From the NCBI GenBank assembly GCA_022113835.1, contig JAILWY010000014.1, positions 8,495,501-8,559,500 of the forward strand: a DNA stretch of 64,000 nucleotides, in the 5' to 3' direction. Positions 41,428 to 53,026 of the stretch are shown piece after piece (the stretch's first letter is position 1; each line of letters begins with the position of its first letter). The notes beneath the pieces were generated by a model. The model was not told where the DNA came from. It did no database searches and was given only the letters and a program-made list of their open reading frames with translations. Origin of the DNA: Atopsyche davidsoni (lineage: Eukaryota > Arthropoda > Insecta > Trichoptera > Hydrobiosidae). Both the position numbers and the translations under genes were made by a program.

Positions 41428-42640
41428 CTAGCGGATACCCGGCGTGTGCTACTACGCTAAAAAATAAATACATTTTTTTTATTTGTTTGAAAAAAAGGAA
41501 ATTTTGTTTTTTATTAATTTTTTTTTATCTTAATGCTCGCGGATAAACAATATATTGAGTTTTTTCGACAGGTGTGTAAACAAAGATTTTTCGGCTTTGA
41601 TTTTGATTGCGGCTTCGATTAACTACGTGGCGATAGTTTTTAACGACAAGTTTTATTCCGTTGCACAGTTTAGTTGGATTTAAGTGGTGAATGAGCATCT
41701 ATGGTGAACCAACTTTTAAAGTTAAGATATGTGGTGACATTCCAGATGGTTCCAAAGAGATAAAAAACTTTATTGGAAGGTTGACTCTATTTTGGAACTT
41801 CATTTATACAGCAATTTTTCGCAAAATTATTGTGGCTGTGCTGCTCTTTTTCAGTAAAATTAACACGTTGTTCGTTTTCTAAATGAACAGCAAGATGTTG
41901 AACAGTTGGATATCATTCGTGAATACTGAAACCAGGTATTTCATATTTTTTCAATTTCATTCGTGAATACCAGACCAGGAATCAATATCGATGTCAATAT
42001 CAACGTTTCTTACTTTTATGGTGGTGGTGAATCCTCCATCTTCTGGCTTTCGTCGTCTGTATTTCGGATATCCATCCTCACCAGGAATTGTATCTCCGAA
42101 TGTTTTCCAAATGCTTGGAAAACGCTGTGTTGTCAGAAACGTAGCTTTTAAGCCAAGTTGTCAACCAGCGTTGACAACTTGGCTTTTCCATTTGAACAAC
42201 ACATACCGGGTGATTCCTTTTGAAATTTCAGTGCATGGCAGTACAAACAAAGAGAGGTCATCGGCCCAATTACAACATTCGGATGATTTCTGTAGTCGCA
42301 GTCTTTGTCATAATTGAATGCCGCCAACTGAAAATCGATTCTTTGTATCGATTGAGCCGCTCGTATCCGATTACCTTTAAGCCTGTTTTCATGTTGTTGA
42401 GGAGTTTCTTGCTGTAGTAGCTCTGATTCGAACTTGTTCCAGACGTGCTTCGTGTTGTTCTGGTGTTTCTACAGCTCTTGACTGCCGCTCTCTCAACCTA
42501 TTTAACTATGTACGCACTTTTCGTTTTGCCGGCAGTTTAGGCTGCTTTTTACTATTTTTAAAATCTTTTCTTTTGCTTTACCAAAAATATACCGCTTGTG
42601 TTGAGAACGCCAATATGTTAACCTTTCAAAAAAATACATA
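41428..42640 (-). mobile_element. Degenerate Helitron, 3' end intact
   Basis: On the minus strand the element ends in CTAG at 41431-41428, followed by T. Just before that is the GC-rich sequence typical of a Helitron 3' terminus (CCGGGTATCCG). Inside are remnants of the Helitron replicase-helicase N-terminal region. The 5' end is not sharply visible and is put near 42640, where similarity to the flank of gene C resumes (about 44645). About 0.9 kb of duplicated flank is missing at this spot, so insertion or later deletion replaced it. Confidence 0.7.
41700..42516 (-). pseudogene. Helitron replicase N-terminal remnant
   Basis: Reading the minus strand: a Glu/Arg-rich repeat (ETPEQHEARLEQ at about 42470-42440), then after a frameshift FQLAAFNYDKDCDY, HPNVVIGPM and the Cys-rich CLYCHALKF and GMCCSNGK motifs (about 42340-42190). 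Further on come YPKYRRRKPEDGG and VRNVDIDID (about 42070-41985), then HLENEQRV (about 41900). This order matches the N-terminal region of Helitron RepHel proteins. Stops, frameshifts and large internal deletions remove any function. The Rep catalytic site and helicase were not found. Confidence 0.75.
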
Positions 42641-42894
42641 AATTTATTTTTTTAATACCATTTGAATTTAATGTTATCTAAAAGATTTGAAATATCATAC
42701 CAGTAAAAACATTCCAACCTTTATATGTTTTCACCAGGTTTTATGGTTATTAATTTAAAACAAGAAAAAAAATCATTTTATAAATACGTTTTATTAAATT
42801 AGGAAATAAATACATAAACATGAAACTCAAGGAAAATCTTATAATAAAGCCATGAAAAAATAAATATAATCGGATTTCACGCATAATTGAAACT

Positions 42895-43463
42895 AAGGAG
42901 TTTTTTGTGCAGTGCTACTTGATACTTGTGAAAATTTTATACCTAAAAATAGTACAAATACAATAGGTTAGTAAAAAAAATATTAATAGGGGTAACAATC
43001 AAAATATAAATAATATTTTTATTCAAATATAATATTTTTTTCAGTATTATTAACGATAAACATCAAAGAAAACAAGTGTTAAAGATGCTTACCAACACAG
43101 TTCCTTACGCCCGCACTGAATCCTGTAAATGCGTATGGATGTCTGCCTTTACTATTCTCTGGGCTAAAACGCTCAGGTTCGAATTTATGAGGATCATCGT
43201 AATACCTGTGCATACCGTAGAGGTATATCAAAGCAGAAACACCCTTAAGGATTGTGATTTCATCTGTTAAAAAATAATTTGTGTTTCTAGCCTAGATAAA
43301 ATATGAGAAAAAATTCAAACGTACCGTTCGTTTAAGTTGGCGATCTCTGTATGTCATCCCCGAATATCTCCATCTGCTCTTTGTATGCTTTGGTTTGAGC
43401 ATCAGGATTGTTCGCCAGGGAATAGAGTGCAAAGCTTATAGCTGAAGCAGTTGTGTGCTGACC
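42895..43463 (-). pseudogene. Truncated CYP4 pseudogene (exons 7-9 only)
   Basis: Minus-strand remains of a gene C/D-like P450. Exon 7 remnant (43463-43325) starts at a good acceptor with GQHTTASAISF but is about 105 bp shorter than in C and D. The gap removes the ExxR helix, and a TAA lies at 43334-43332. Exon 8 remnant (43262-43092) keeps PERF and FSAGVRNCV with its GTAAG donor but has lost three codons. Exon 9 (from 42942) collapses after about eight codons. Exons 1-6 are absent: intron 6 joins duplicated flank DNA at about 43490. It cannot encode an enzyme. Confidence 0.9.
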
Positions 43464-44954
43464 CTGAAATATATCATATTATTAATGATTGCCTGGTGCC
43501 AAAGGTGTCTCTTATATATGCCAATATATTATTATTCAAGAATGAATATGACTTAACTGTTATTTAATTATTTCCACATGTTTAAGCATGTGGAAATTTT
43601 TTAAAATGGAAAAAACATTAACAGGACAGTGTACTGTATAAATATCTCATGATTTAAAATAAAAAATTAAAGTTTACAAAAAAAATGAAGTTTTTTGCAT
43701 AAAAAATAAACAGCGATATTATGTTTATTGTATAAATGAAATCTTAATTATTTATTTATTCATAGAATATAGAGTAACTTCATAAAGTTTCACATAATTA
43801 CTAGATGGATCTATTATGTCTTAATATTATTGTGTTTATAACTAATGTTAAATCACAAAAAAAATTTGTAAAAATTGTTATACACATTAAAAATAAGAGT
43901 TAGTAGTATTTTTAATGATGAAAAAATCTCGCAACACAAAAATATTTTATTTATTAATGATATATAACTTTTTATAATATCTTAACGATGAGCTATTTTT
44001 TACATTAATGCATGACTAGTTTCAACCAAAAGACTTGGTCATCATCAGATGCAGAACAAAACAAAAATATTTCAATGCTAAATGGACATTTGTTGGCGTT
44101 TCACCTCTTTCTCAATTTGAATTGAAACGAAGTGAATATCATATAGATGTAAGTCAACACACACAAATGATAAAAAAAAAAGATAACTTTATTCTTTGGA
44201 CGAAAATTCCACTTACAACGTCATATTCTGATTAACCACGACATTACCTAATCACGTGACAGCATTTAATAAAAAGAAAACCAAATGGCGGTTGTGTTAA
44301 AATTGACATTTAATTGAGCGTGTCCACAGTGCGCCATCATGGCGACACGTGGCTTAGGTCACGAGAAAACTTTTGTCAAATAATATATATGTTTATAAAA
44401 AGGAAAATAATGACAATCAGCTTGTAAACGGAGACTTTTAATAAAAACTATAACCCGGCAAGTCCGGAAATTACATGACTTTTGATCGAACGTTAAATAT
44501 TTTATTATTCTACACATAAAGTTTTTTTTTTATGGCGCCAGATAAATATATATAAATGTGGATATTAAGCGTACAGTCAAACCTAATTAAAATTATTAAC
44601 TAACAGAAAGTATCTCAAACCAAGTACATTTTATTGACCTCTTTTTTATTGTCATTTTTAAATACCATTTATATTTAATGTTATCAAAAAGAATTATTTT
44701 ACATGTTAAAACATTCAAAGCTTCATATGTTTTAACCGGGTTTTGGAAAACAAGACATGCAATATTTTCATACGTTTCAAAAATACGTTTTATTAAGAAA
44801 AAAATCCTTAACATTAAACTCAATTAAAATCTAATAGAAGAGCAATAAAAAAATACGTATAATTGAGACTCAGGTGTTTTTTGTTCAGCGCAGTGTTCAT
44901 AGCTACAGAAACAGAATTAAATTTTATTTTTTGCAAATACTACATGCAGAATGT
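43464..44954. other. Duplicated flank downstream of gene C
   Basis: Non-coding. 43490-43800 copies part of the gene B 5' flank (41050-41420). 44000-44950 matches 53530-55350 downstream of gene D. A pair of motifs around TTGGTCATCATCAGATGC at 44035-44052 and 53555-53572 marks the same place in both copies. An AATAAA-type signal for gene C reads on the minus strand at 44928-44923, about 27 nt past the stop. Confidence 0.6.
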
Positions 44955-47900
44955 TTATACGCGTGATCTGTCTCGGATCTGCACGTGAACGCCACTCGCT
45001 GACTTGAGGGTTATTTCCGTGGCCAGCCTGAGCTCTGTGCCAGGCCCGGCGCTGTAAAACTCAAATCTTCTTATAATTTTTGATAGTACTGCTTTTATCG
45101 ATACTAGAGCAAATTTATAACCTAAAAATAGTACAAACACAATATGTTGATAAAAAAAATAATTTAAAAAATCATAACACTATTTTCCATATGGGTAAAC
45201 ACCAAAATAAACATAATAGTATATTTCAAATATTATAAAGGATGTACATAACAGAAAACAAATAATAATGATGCTTACCAACACAGTTCCTTACGCCCGC
45301 ACTGAATCCTGTAAATGCGTATGGATGTCTGCCTTTACTATTCTCTTGGGAAAATCGCTCAGGTTTGAATTTATTAGGATCGTCGTAATACTTCGGACTT
45401 CTGTGCATACCGTAATTGTTTAACAGAGCAAAACAACCCTTGGGGAGAGTGATTTCATCTGTTAAAAAAAAATTGAAAAATCATTCTACCGGGTTTCATT
45501 CAGCACAGAAATAAATAAATTTTAGAAGAAATTCCAACGTACCATCCAACTTCAAATCGTTCATCAATCGTCTTCCGAACAGAGGTACTGAAGGATACAA
45601 TCTAACAGATTCCTTCACTACCAAATCTAAATATTTCATTTCCAACAGTTCGTTATAAGTCGGCGATCTCTGTAAGTCATCCCCGAATATCGCCATCTGC
45701 TCTTCGTATGCCTTGGCTTGAGCATCCGGATTGTTCGCCAGGGAATAGAGTGCGAAGCTTATAGCTGAAGCACTTGTGTGGTGACCCTGAAATATATCAT
45801 ATTATTAATGATAAACTGGGATTAACAACATGTCAAATAGTACAAGCTAAATGATGGTAAGATCCGCTGATTTTAATGTAAATTTTTGATAATATATAAT
45901 AAGCAACACTAAAGTAATGCTAGAAGATCTTAAGGTTATGATTTAATAATCGATGTATTCATTTTTTTCCAAAAGTCCATAGAACTGATCGCTGGCCTTT
46001 GAGACACTGAATTTTATAAAAAAATATTAATAAGAATTAATACAGTATTCATATAAATAATACGAGGAACTTTACCCCAAATATCATGTTATCCACGTGT
46101 GCTCTAATCTTATCGTCTGGCAGAGGATTCCCATCTGCATCCCTTGATTTCAGAAGAATATCCATATACACAAACCTATTCTTCTGTTCAGATCCAGTGT
46201 TGTTCAGTTTGTTTTCTTCTTCATCTTTTAATTTCTGTTTTCGACCTTCGATAGCTTTGTATGTGTTATTATGCAGAATTTTAATAAGCTTCTTCTCCTC
46301 TTTTCTATCACTAGTCATTGAGTAAAGAAAATCGAATCGCTTGAATGGCGAATACGACCTATGATTATATATTTCACATATTCTGTAACAGCATCACATC
46401 AAAATTAATACGAATTAAAATGCCATATATAAGATTGAAAACATAATCGGTCATGGTAATATTGTATTTATTAATTTATTTGCGTTGTATTCTGGCAAAA
46501 AAAACATTTTTCTTTTAAGTATATTTAAGTAAGTAAAAATGGGTTTATAATATTTTAATTAACCAATCCAAAAGTTTGACTAAAATATAAAGAAATTAAT
46601 TCTTATTATATAAGAACTTATGTGTATTTTATTATTTCATCTTACTGGCTCATCAATAATCGAAATTTTTTATTTACTGCATGCCACTGATATGTAACTT
46701 ATGTTGGATGGATACTAAGTTAAAGTGGTGAATAAAATGTTAAAACTTATATTAAAATATGTTTATGAGCTGAAATTATTTACCTATAACACGCTTTGAT
46801 ATATTCAGATCCAGGGTTTTCCATTGCATTGATTTTAACTCCCATTGCAGTTTCTATATAATGAGAAAAATCAACATAAATTTAAAAAAAAATTTCATAT
46901 CACTTAAAATGTATCAAAAATGTTTTGTATTCAAACTTCAAAATAAAACTTGTAATACAAACCGCTTATTAAATCCAAAGCAAAGAGTGTTACTATCGGA
47001 TAAACGTCAAATACAGTACCCTTTTTTTGATCAAGTTTTTTAAGAAAAACGTCAGTTATATCATTAAATACTTCCACAAACTGCTCCAAAATTTTATAAT
47101 GAAAAGCAGGATTGATAAGTTTGCGCAAGTTCCGATATTCATCCCCTTAAAAATTCAAAACATTGAGTTAAAATATTAAAACCAAACAATTATTCAGTTA
47201 CAATATAAAAAATCAGTATAAATAAAATCAATTTTTTATACGGGATATTAATATAACAGGCTGAAGATTCAGGAATGTGTTTCAGATATATAATATTTTT
47301 ATGGCAAATTGTTAAAACAGAAGTTTTTGCAATTTTGGTGGCCTCTTGTATCATACCTCATATAATGTATAATATATTGAAATTTGTAAAATAATTAATG
47401 TATTACCCTCAGACAGCAAAATACTGTTTCCTAACCACTCTTTCATAAAGTGATAGTCATCAAATTTTTTAAGTTCGTCGTTATTGGTTAATAGCACCTT
47501 GAAAAAAAATTATAATTGGCATTAAAGCATTCAACGAACATATAAAATATCTTATTATAAATTGAATTAAATACCTCAACATGGCGCGGTTCACTCAACA
47601 TTACGAAGACATCATACCCGATCAGACATTTAAATGTTGAATAATTCAGCCTCTCTAGCATTTTAAATAAGTTTCGAAAAGAAGCTAAAACAATACTTTT
47701 AATATATTTTTTATCCGTACCCAACAATTTAATTACACCACATTTATATAAGTATTTTCAAATTGTATTTATAAAATTGTAAATTTATATAGTTCAGACA
47801 ATACAATACTATTTTCAATTTATTTTTACAAATATATCAGATTATTTCGGCAGAACATTAATATTTGAAGAATATGTTTTATATTATTTATTATATGATA

Positions 47901-48434
47901 AATTGTTCTTTAACTTTTCATATGTTTCAAAATATGAATTAGACATAAATTTGTTAACATACAACAAATGTAACGTTGTATGTGATGTGTAAGTTTTTTT
48001 AAAAAATATTTTAGGTTATCTGTTAATTAAATTCGATTCGTGATCCTTACGATTGAGCTTGCGTGCTTCTGCAGTTCAGGTACTCAACTTTACTTAACTG
48101 AATATCAAACATAGTCAATACAACCTCAATTTTGGTCGTTTATAAATATAATAGAAGCGTTTTTTTGAAAAGTATCTATTTAACATGGAACTGATTTAGT
48201 TGGCTTTTATTTTTATACATGTAATATTATTTATATTAGAATGAAATGGAATTCAAAACACTTGCCTTCTGAGCCGATTCCAAGTTGATGGACGTTGCCG
48301 ATTATTGGCAAAGACCTCTCTCCCTTGACTTTGCTCAATAATTTCCAGAACCTTCTGTTCTTAATGTACCTGCGAGTTCCATATGCAGCGACTAAGAGCG
48401 CCAATGCCGCTATCAAAAACGGCAAGAGGGCCAT
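44955..48434 (-). CDS. CYP4: CYP4-family cytochrome P450, gene C (506 aa, GHH type)
   Basis: Nine exons: 48434-48266, 47684-47575, 47497-47407, 47145-46963, 46854-46785, 46382-46076, 45786-45543, 45458-45279 and 45121-44955. They total 1521 nt, 506 residues plus stop. Motifs: anchor, LPIIGN, KESVR (ExxR), PERF and haem loop FSAGVRNCVG (Val for the usual Pro). Divergent sites: helix C reads YRNLR, so the usual Trp that contacts a haem propionate is Tyr. Helix I is IFG-GHHTSAS, losing both the acid and the CYP4 haem-linked Glu. Exon 6 is shorter than in A and B by 21 and 27 nt. Intron 1 has a GC donor (AG|GCAAGT) and intron 4 a weak GTTTGT donor. Gene D is its close tandem copy. A non-monooxygenase chemistry is possible but unproved. 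Confidence 0.95.
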
Positions 48435-48652
48435 TTTTAGTATTTTTATGCTGTGAAATGTATAATAACAATAAGATTTTGGTAAGTAAAAAATCAACTT
48501 TTACGTTTACATTGACTATCTTGATCCAAACATCTATAAAAACTTTCTAAAATTCAAATCATCATTAAATATCTCAAATAAAAAAATTTGAAACTTTTTT
48601 TTAAAACATTCTTTAATTCTAACATATTTTATTTTAAACATATATATATATA

Positions 48653-48746
<94 letters not shown>

Positions 48747-48747
48747 A

Positions 48748-48793
<46 letters not shown>

Positions 48794-49237
48794 GTATATA
48801 TATTTATAATAAGTGTGTGTGTATACCTTTCAAACAAAAAGTAACAAGATGCTCTTAGTACATCTTGGTCCAACACTTGGGAGCTACTGAGCTCCGATCT
48901 GCGAGTTACATGTTTGATATGTTTTTATATAATATAAATATATATGCATGAATATAAAATTAATACTTGTTTGCGTCTAAATCATAAACAAGACACTATC
49001 GTTGCAATAAAAAAACAATATGCCTAAACCTAAAACGATATTTTTTGTAATTTTTGATTATCAGTGTTTTCAGTATGCCGCACAGTGTTTTTTTTGACAT
49101 TTGTAATCTATTAATATAAATAGAAAAAAGTACATGAAAAAAAGTTTATTATTATAAAAATTATTATTTATGTTTTTAATTTCAAATAAAACATTAACAG
49201 AACCTTTGAAAATAGACAAATTGAAATTCTATTATAA

Positions 49238-49308
<71 letters not shown>

Positions 49309-49725
49309 TAAATTTATATATATATAAATATAAATTTATATATATATAAATATATATTTATATATTTTTAATTTTATATATTTATATAAAATATATAAAA
49401 AAATAATAAAAATTCAATAATCAAATAATCAAATTCATTAGATTTTCTTAAACTTTGTCATTTATGTGTCATTTTTATTTTGATCACGGCCTAATCGATT
49501 CAACCATCATTCACCTCATTTGGGTATGATATTCATTCGATATTCACATTCATAATAAATCTTCATTTATCATGACTACAAATGCACATTATTCCAATTT
49601 TACACAATTCAGAAATATTTTTAGAAATAATATTACGCAAAACAATGAATATCTTGAAAAAAGATATAATTAATGTACCACTTTCATAATACAATACACT
49701 ATATTAAAATATATATATATATATT
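48030..49725. repeat. Gene C upstream copy of the C/D tandem duplication
   Basis: The end of intron 1, exon 1 and the upstream flank of gene C (48030 to about 49700) match 58550 to about 60000 plus 61470-61510 upstream of gene D. The agreement is closer than in the rest of intron 1. A stretch at 48830-48930, starting near AAGATGCTCTTAG, is nearly identical in both copies; it could be promoter or leader sequence. Nothing codes for protein here outside exon 1. Confidence 0.75.
48641..48804. repeat. TA microsatellite upstream of gene C
   Basis: About 160 bp of TA repeats with a few interruptions (TATTTATA, TATGTATA). The matching place upstream of gene D (59160-59240) has a much shorter run, so this microsatellite has expanded or shrunk since duplication. 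A second TA-rich run lies at 49242-49390. Confidence 0.9.
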
Positions 49726-50507
49726 CTATTCAAAGTATTGTCTCGAAAAAGTAGTGGCTAGCGCACTACTTTTTCCCAACTATTATGGCAAATTATGGAT
49801 TCTATCCCAAAAGAATTGTTCGTCTTCTGAAGCCAAGAAAGAATCATGCCAATTTTTGATACCCTGTTCAGAAATGAAGCGTATTCCAGAAAGGGCATTC
49901 TGCATCGATTGAAAAAAGTGGTATTCAGAAGGAGCAAGGTCTGGGCTATAAGGCGGTTGAGGCAGAACGTCCCATCCACTGTTTTCCAAATAGGTTTTAA
50001 CCGATTTAGCAACATGTGGCCCAGGATTTTCATGATGGAAAATTACAGACTTGTGCCTGGTCGCATATTCTGGCCGTTTTTCTGCTAATACTAGCTTCAA
50101 ACGCATCAATTGTTGTCTGTAGAACTCGACCGTGATAGTTTGGCCTGGTTTCAGCAGCTCATAGTGGATGACACCCTTCTGATCCCACCAACTACACAGC
50201 ATTACCTTAGCGTCATAAATATTTGGCCTGGCTTTCGATGTTGATGCATGTCCGGGCTTACCCCATGATTTTTTACGCTTCAGGTTGTCGCAACGAATCC
50301 ATTTTTCAACACCAGTGATGATACGATGAAAAAATGACTTCTTTTTGTGGCGTTCAAGCAGCATTTTCGAAATCCAAAATTGCCTTTCGACGTCTCTCGG
50401 CTTCAATTCATGTGGCACCCAATTTCTTTGCTTTTGAATAATTTCCAATGCTTTTAAGTGTCTCTAAATTGTTGCTCGGTCAACTTCCAATGATTGAGTA
50501 CTGCTTG
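49726..50507 (-). pseudogene. Fossil mariner transposase, 5'-truncated
   Basis: The minus strand encodes most of a mariner transposase: WVPHELKPRDVER, KRKKSWGKPGHAS, WWDQKGVIHYELLKPGQT, YSPDLAPSEYHFF and a C-terminal QYFE followed by TAG at 49728-49726. It is dead. A TAG interrupts the N-terminal part near 50465, and the C-terminal end is frameshifted around 49750-49775. The catalytic DD34D triad is changed at all three places: TGVEKW for TGDEKW, HHEN for HDN and APSE for APSD. Both ends run into TA repeats and no terminal repeats remain. It sits upstream of gene C, at a place where gene D's flank has only TA repeats. Confidence 0.9.
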
Positions 50508-50508
50508 C

Positions 50509-50510
50509 GT

Positions 50511-50580
<70 letters not shown>

Positions 50581-50592
50581 AATATATATATA
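50509..50592. repeat. TA microsatellite beside the mariner fossil
   Basis: TA repeats with occasional TATGTA units. The sequence just after it (50625-50640, CTAGCACCTAGTAGGT) recurs at 61589-61604 after another TA run, marking the same ancestral site in the gene D flank. Confidence 0.85.
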
Positions 50593-50643
50593 GCTATAAA
50601 TATACCTTTATTATAAAATCCTATCCTAGCACCTAGTAGGTAT

Positions 50644-52216
50644 AATTTAATGTAATATTAAGATATTTGTTTGGTTTCCGTGGGTCTCAATTTTTTAAAT
50701 ATTTTTTTATTTACAGATTGTAGTTTGGTGATCATAGTACATATTTACTTTAAAACATTACTTTTCATGTGTATTAAGTGAGTGAAACGACGCGATAAAA
50801 ATGGCAGCAGTGTTGTTCTTGTTGGGGGTGATTGCATTTTTTCTGATTGTGTACGGGGCCCGCCTCTACTTGAAGAATAGGCAGTTTTGGAGATTGGTTG
50901 GCAAAATCAATGAGGAAAGAACCCTTCCACTTATCGGCAATGCCCATCAGATGGGATCAACCTCAGAGGTTAGCGCGTATTGTCGTCATTAATTAATAAT
51001 TTAATAATTAAGTACATTTTTATATTCTAACTCGTTGTATAAAAATTTCTTAGTATATTATTAAATAACTAGCAATGTAGCCCGTCATAAAATGACGTAT
51101 TTTGAAATTCGCTAAAGCATATTTTAAAGTTTATGAATGAAAATATTATCCTATCGTCTTGAAATTCGGCACATAGCTGCGGAAAAATTTACTTAACTTA
51201 TGTGCAAAAAATCAGCGTTGTATCTTTTAAGATATTCTATACAGAACGGAAAAACGAAACATACACACATACAAACAAACATACAAACACACAATGGCTA
51301 TTATTATAGTAGATTATAGTAGATAATATATGACAGAAAAGTATGTTTATTTGTAGTATTTTATAACAAAGCATTACCAAGTCTTATATGCTCCGCTACA
51401 TTATTTGCTTTTGATACTCCACTCTTTATATTTTAAACAAAAATTATGTGTTTTTTTAACTTTAATAAAATATAGGTGACCGGTTTCACTTACCTTTTTC
51501 GTTATAACTTTTAAACAATATATATAAAAATCACCTAAATATTAATATGAAGTTCCACCAAATATTTTTTGTCAAAAATACTGAATGCTGTTGTTAATTT
51601 AAAAGTGAATGTACGTCCTTATGCGGTTTTTAGTGTTGGTAAAACCTGTTTTTAAATATGTAGATGGAATTAATGTTTATTTAAAACACAAATAAAAGTA
51701 ATAATCGCCATTTTTACCGGTTTTAAATGACATAACTTAAAGATCCAAGTTATAATGATAAACACTTCAAAATATAAACATGTCGGTAAGTATCGTATAG
51801 TAAAGCAAAATGATTATACATGATGAAAACACGTGACTTATAAATAACTATGATAAACAAGTTCGAATTTTATGCCAACATGTTTTTCATATTTTTTAAT
51901 TTTTTTATAAATTGGTAATTAAGAAAACAGGCTTCTAATATAATTTGTGTATTATCTAAATTGCATTAAAGATGTGAATATAAAACTGTTATAACTAAAA
52001 ACATGATTGAAAATAAATTATCTAGTTTTTACAATATATAAATTACACTTTTAATGTGTTAGGTAGCTATATATTTCCATTAATATAAATTAATGTGTTA
52101 TATACATTATATGTTTTACCGTCAATAAAAATTGTCCTTGACATTATTTATTTATCGTTACAAATAAATTATACATTAAAACACATAACTTATTTTGAGA
52201 AATATTAAATTTAATT
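50644..52216 (+). pseudogene. Inverted copy of gene B exon 1 plus intron 1
   Basis: This plus-strand block matches gene B from 40416 down to about 38893: the leader acceptor, exon 1, and nearly all of intron 1, stopping just before exon 2. Exon 1 (50801-50968) still encodes [23 protein letters not shown] and [11 protein letters not shown]. One base is missing next to the GTTAGC donor (TCAGAG|GT against TCAGAAG|GT), so the exon ends in phase 0 rather than phase 1. No exon 2-9 follows on this strand. It is an orphan first exon left by an inversion. A 255-bp Helitron lies in its intron part. Confidence 0.85.
51069..51323 (-). mobile_element. Non-autonomous Helitron, 255 bp, complete
   Basis: On the minus strand it begins TCTACTATAATC and ends GGGCTACATTGCTAG. 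Before the end is a short hairpin, CGTCAT-TTT-ATGACG. It is inserted exactly between A and T without target duplication, as Helitrons do. The paralogous gene B intron has the uninterrupted site (ATATATTA|TTATTTAAT at 39899/39900), which proves both ends. It carries no coding sequence. Confidence 0.9.
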
Positions 52217-53026
52217 ATCAAAAAAATTTAAACAAATTTTTAAACTTTCTTAAATTCTAACAAGTTTTATTTAATATATATTATATATATATATATATTA
52301 AATATATATAATACTATGAACCGTGGATCCGACAAAAACAATAGCGTTGTTCTGCAATCGTAGAGATTTTTATTTTAACATATACATACATAATAATAGT
52401 TTCTCAGTTTTAATACAAGTTCATCAATTTACCTGCAATCGTAGAGAAACGACAAATTATGTTTGTCGTCCACTTCACTACACTTTAATTAATGGAGATC
52501 TTGATATATTGATCTACCTACAATGAATTGACAGCTCTGACTGACAGTCCACATAAGGACGTTCAGTGTCGCCAACAGATGCTGCTGGCGCATAATCCTA
52601 AAGCAATTATAATTGCTTTACATATATATAATTAATATATATATAATTAAATATATATATAATAAATGTGTGTGTATACAAATTTAATAAAAATTTCTCA
52701 AAAAATCTTTTATCTGTACATGAAACACACATCATACCATACTACTTATATTTAAGAAACAGGTCTGTTTTATCGATCGTATGAATGCAGATGTTTCTGT
52801 CGTATCTGATACTAATTATATCTTTACACACTATAGGCGGGTAACCAAATTGACTAAACTGATGTGCGCAGCTGGCAAAATTCGCGTAAAATTGCGCGTG
52901 CGAAATCTAGTCTATACATTAACCCTTTGCAATATTTGATTTTTTTTCCGTTTAACAACTCCAAGTTAATTAGTCAATCAATTATTTATTTTGCATACAA
53001 TTTAAATTTTAAAATTTATTTCAAAA
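52217..53026. other. Non-coding spacer with TA repeats and a palindrome
   Basis: AT-rich DNA with TA runs at 52280-52300 and 52621-52670. A perfect 22-bp palindrome lies at 52599-52620, centred on AATTATAATT. The motif GCAATCGTAGAGA occurs twice (about 52350 and 52436). No gene is recognised. Confidence 0.6.

Noticed and set aside
41963..42417. Plus-strand open frames of 62-108 codons
   Set aside because: They are antisense to the Helitron replicase remnant, whose motifs read clearly on the minus strand.
43076..43270. Plus-strand open frame over the pseudogene exon 8
   Set aside because: It is the antisense shadow of a P450 haem-loop exon. The frames at 55695-55889 and 46086-46325 are the same kind of shadow.
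48830..48930. tRNA-like stretch upstream of genes C and D
   Set aside because: It has a short self-complementary part but no full cloverleaf or clear A and B boxes. It is nearly identical in both copies simply because the flank was duplicated.
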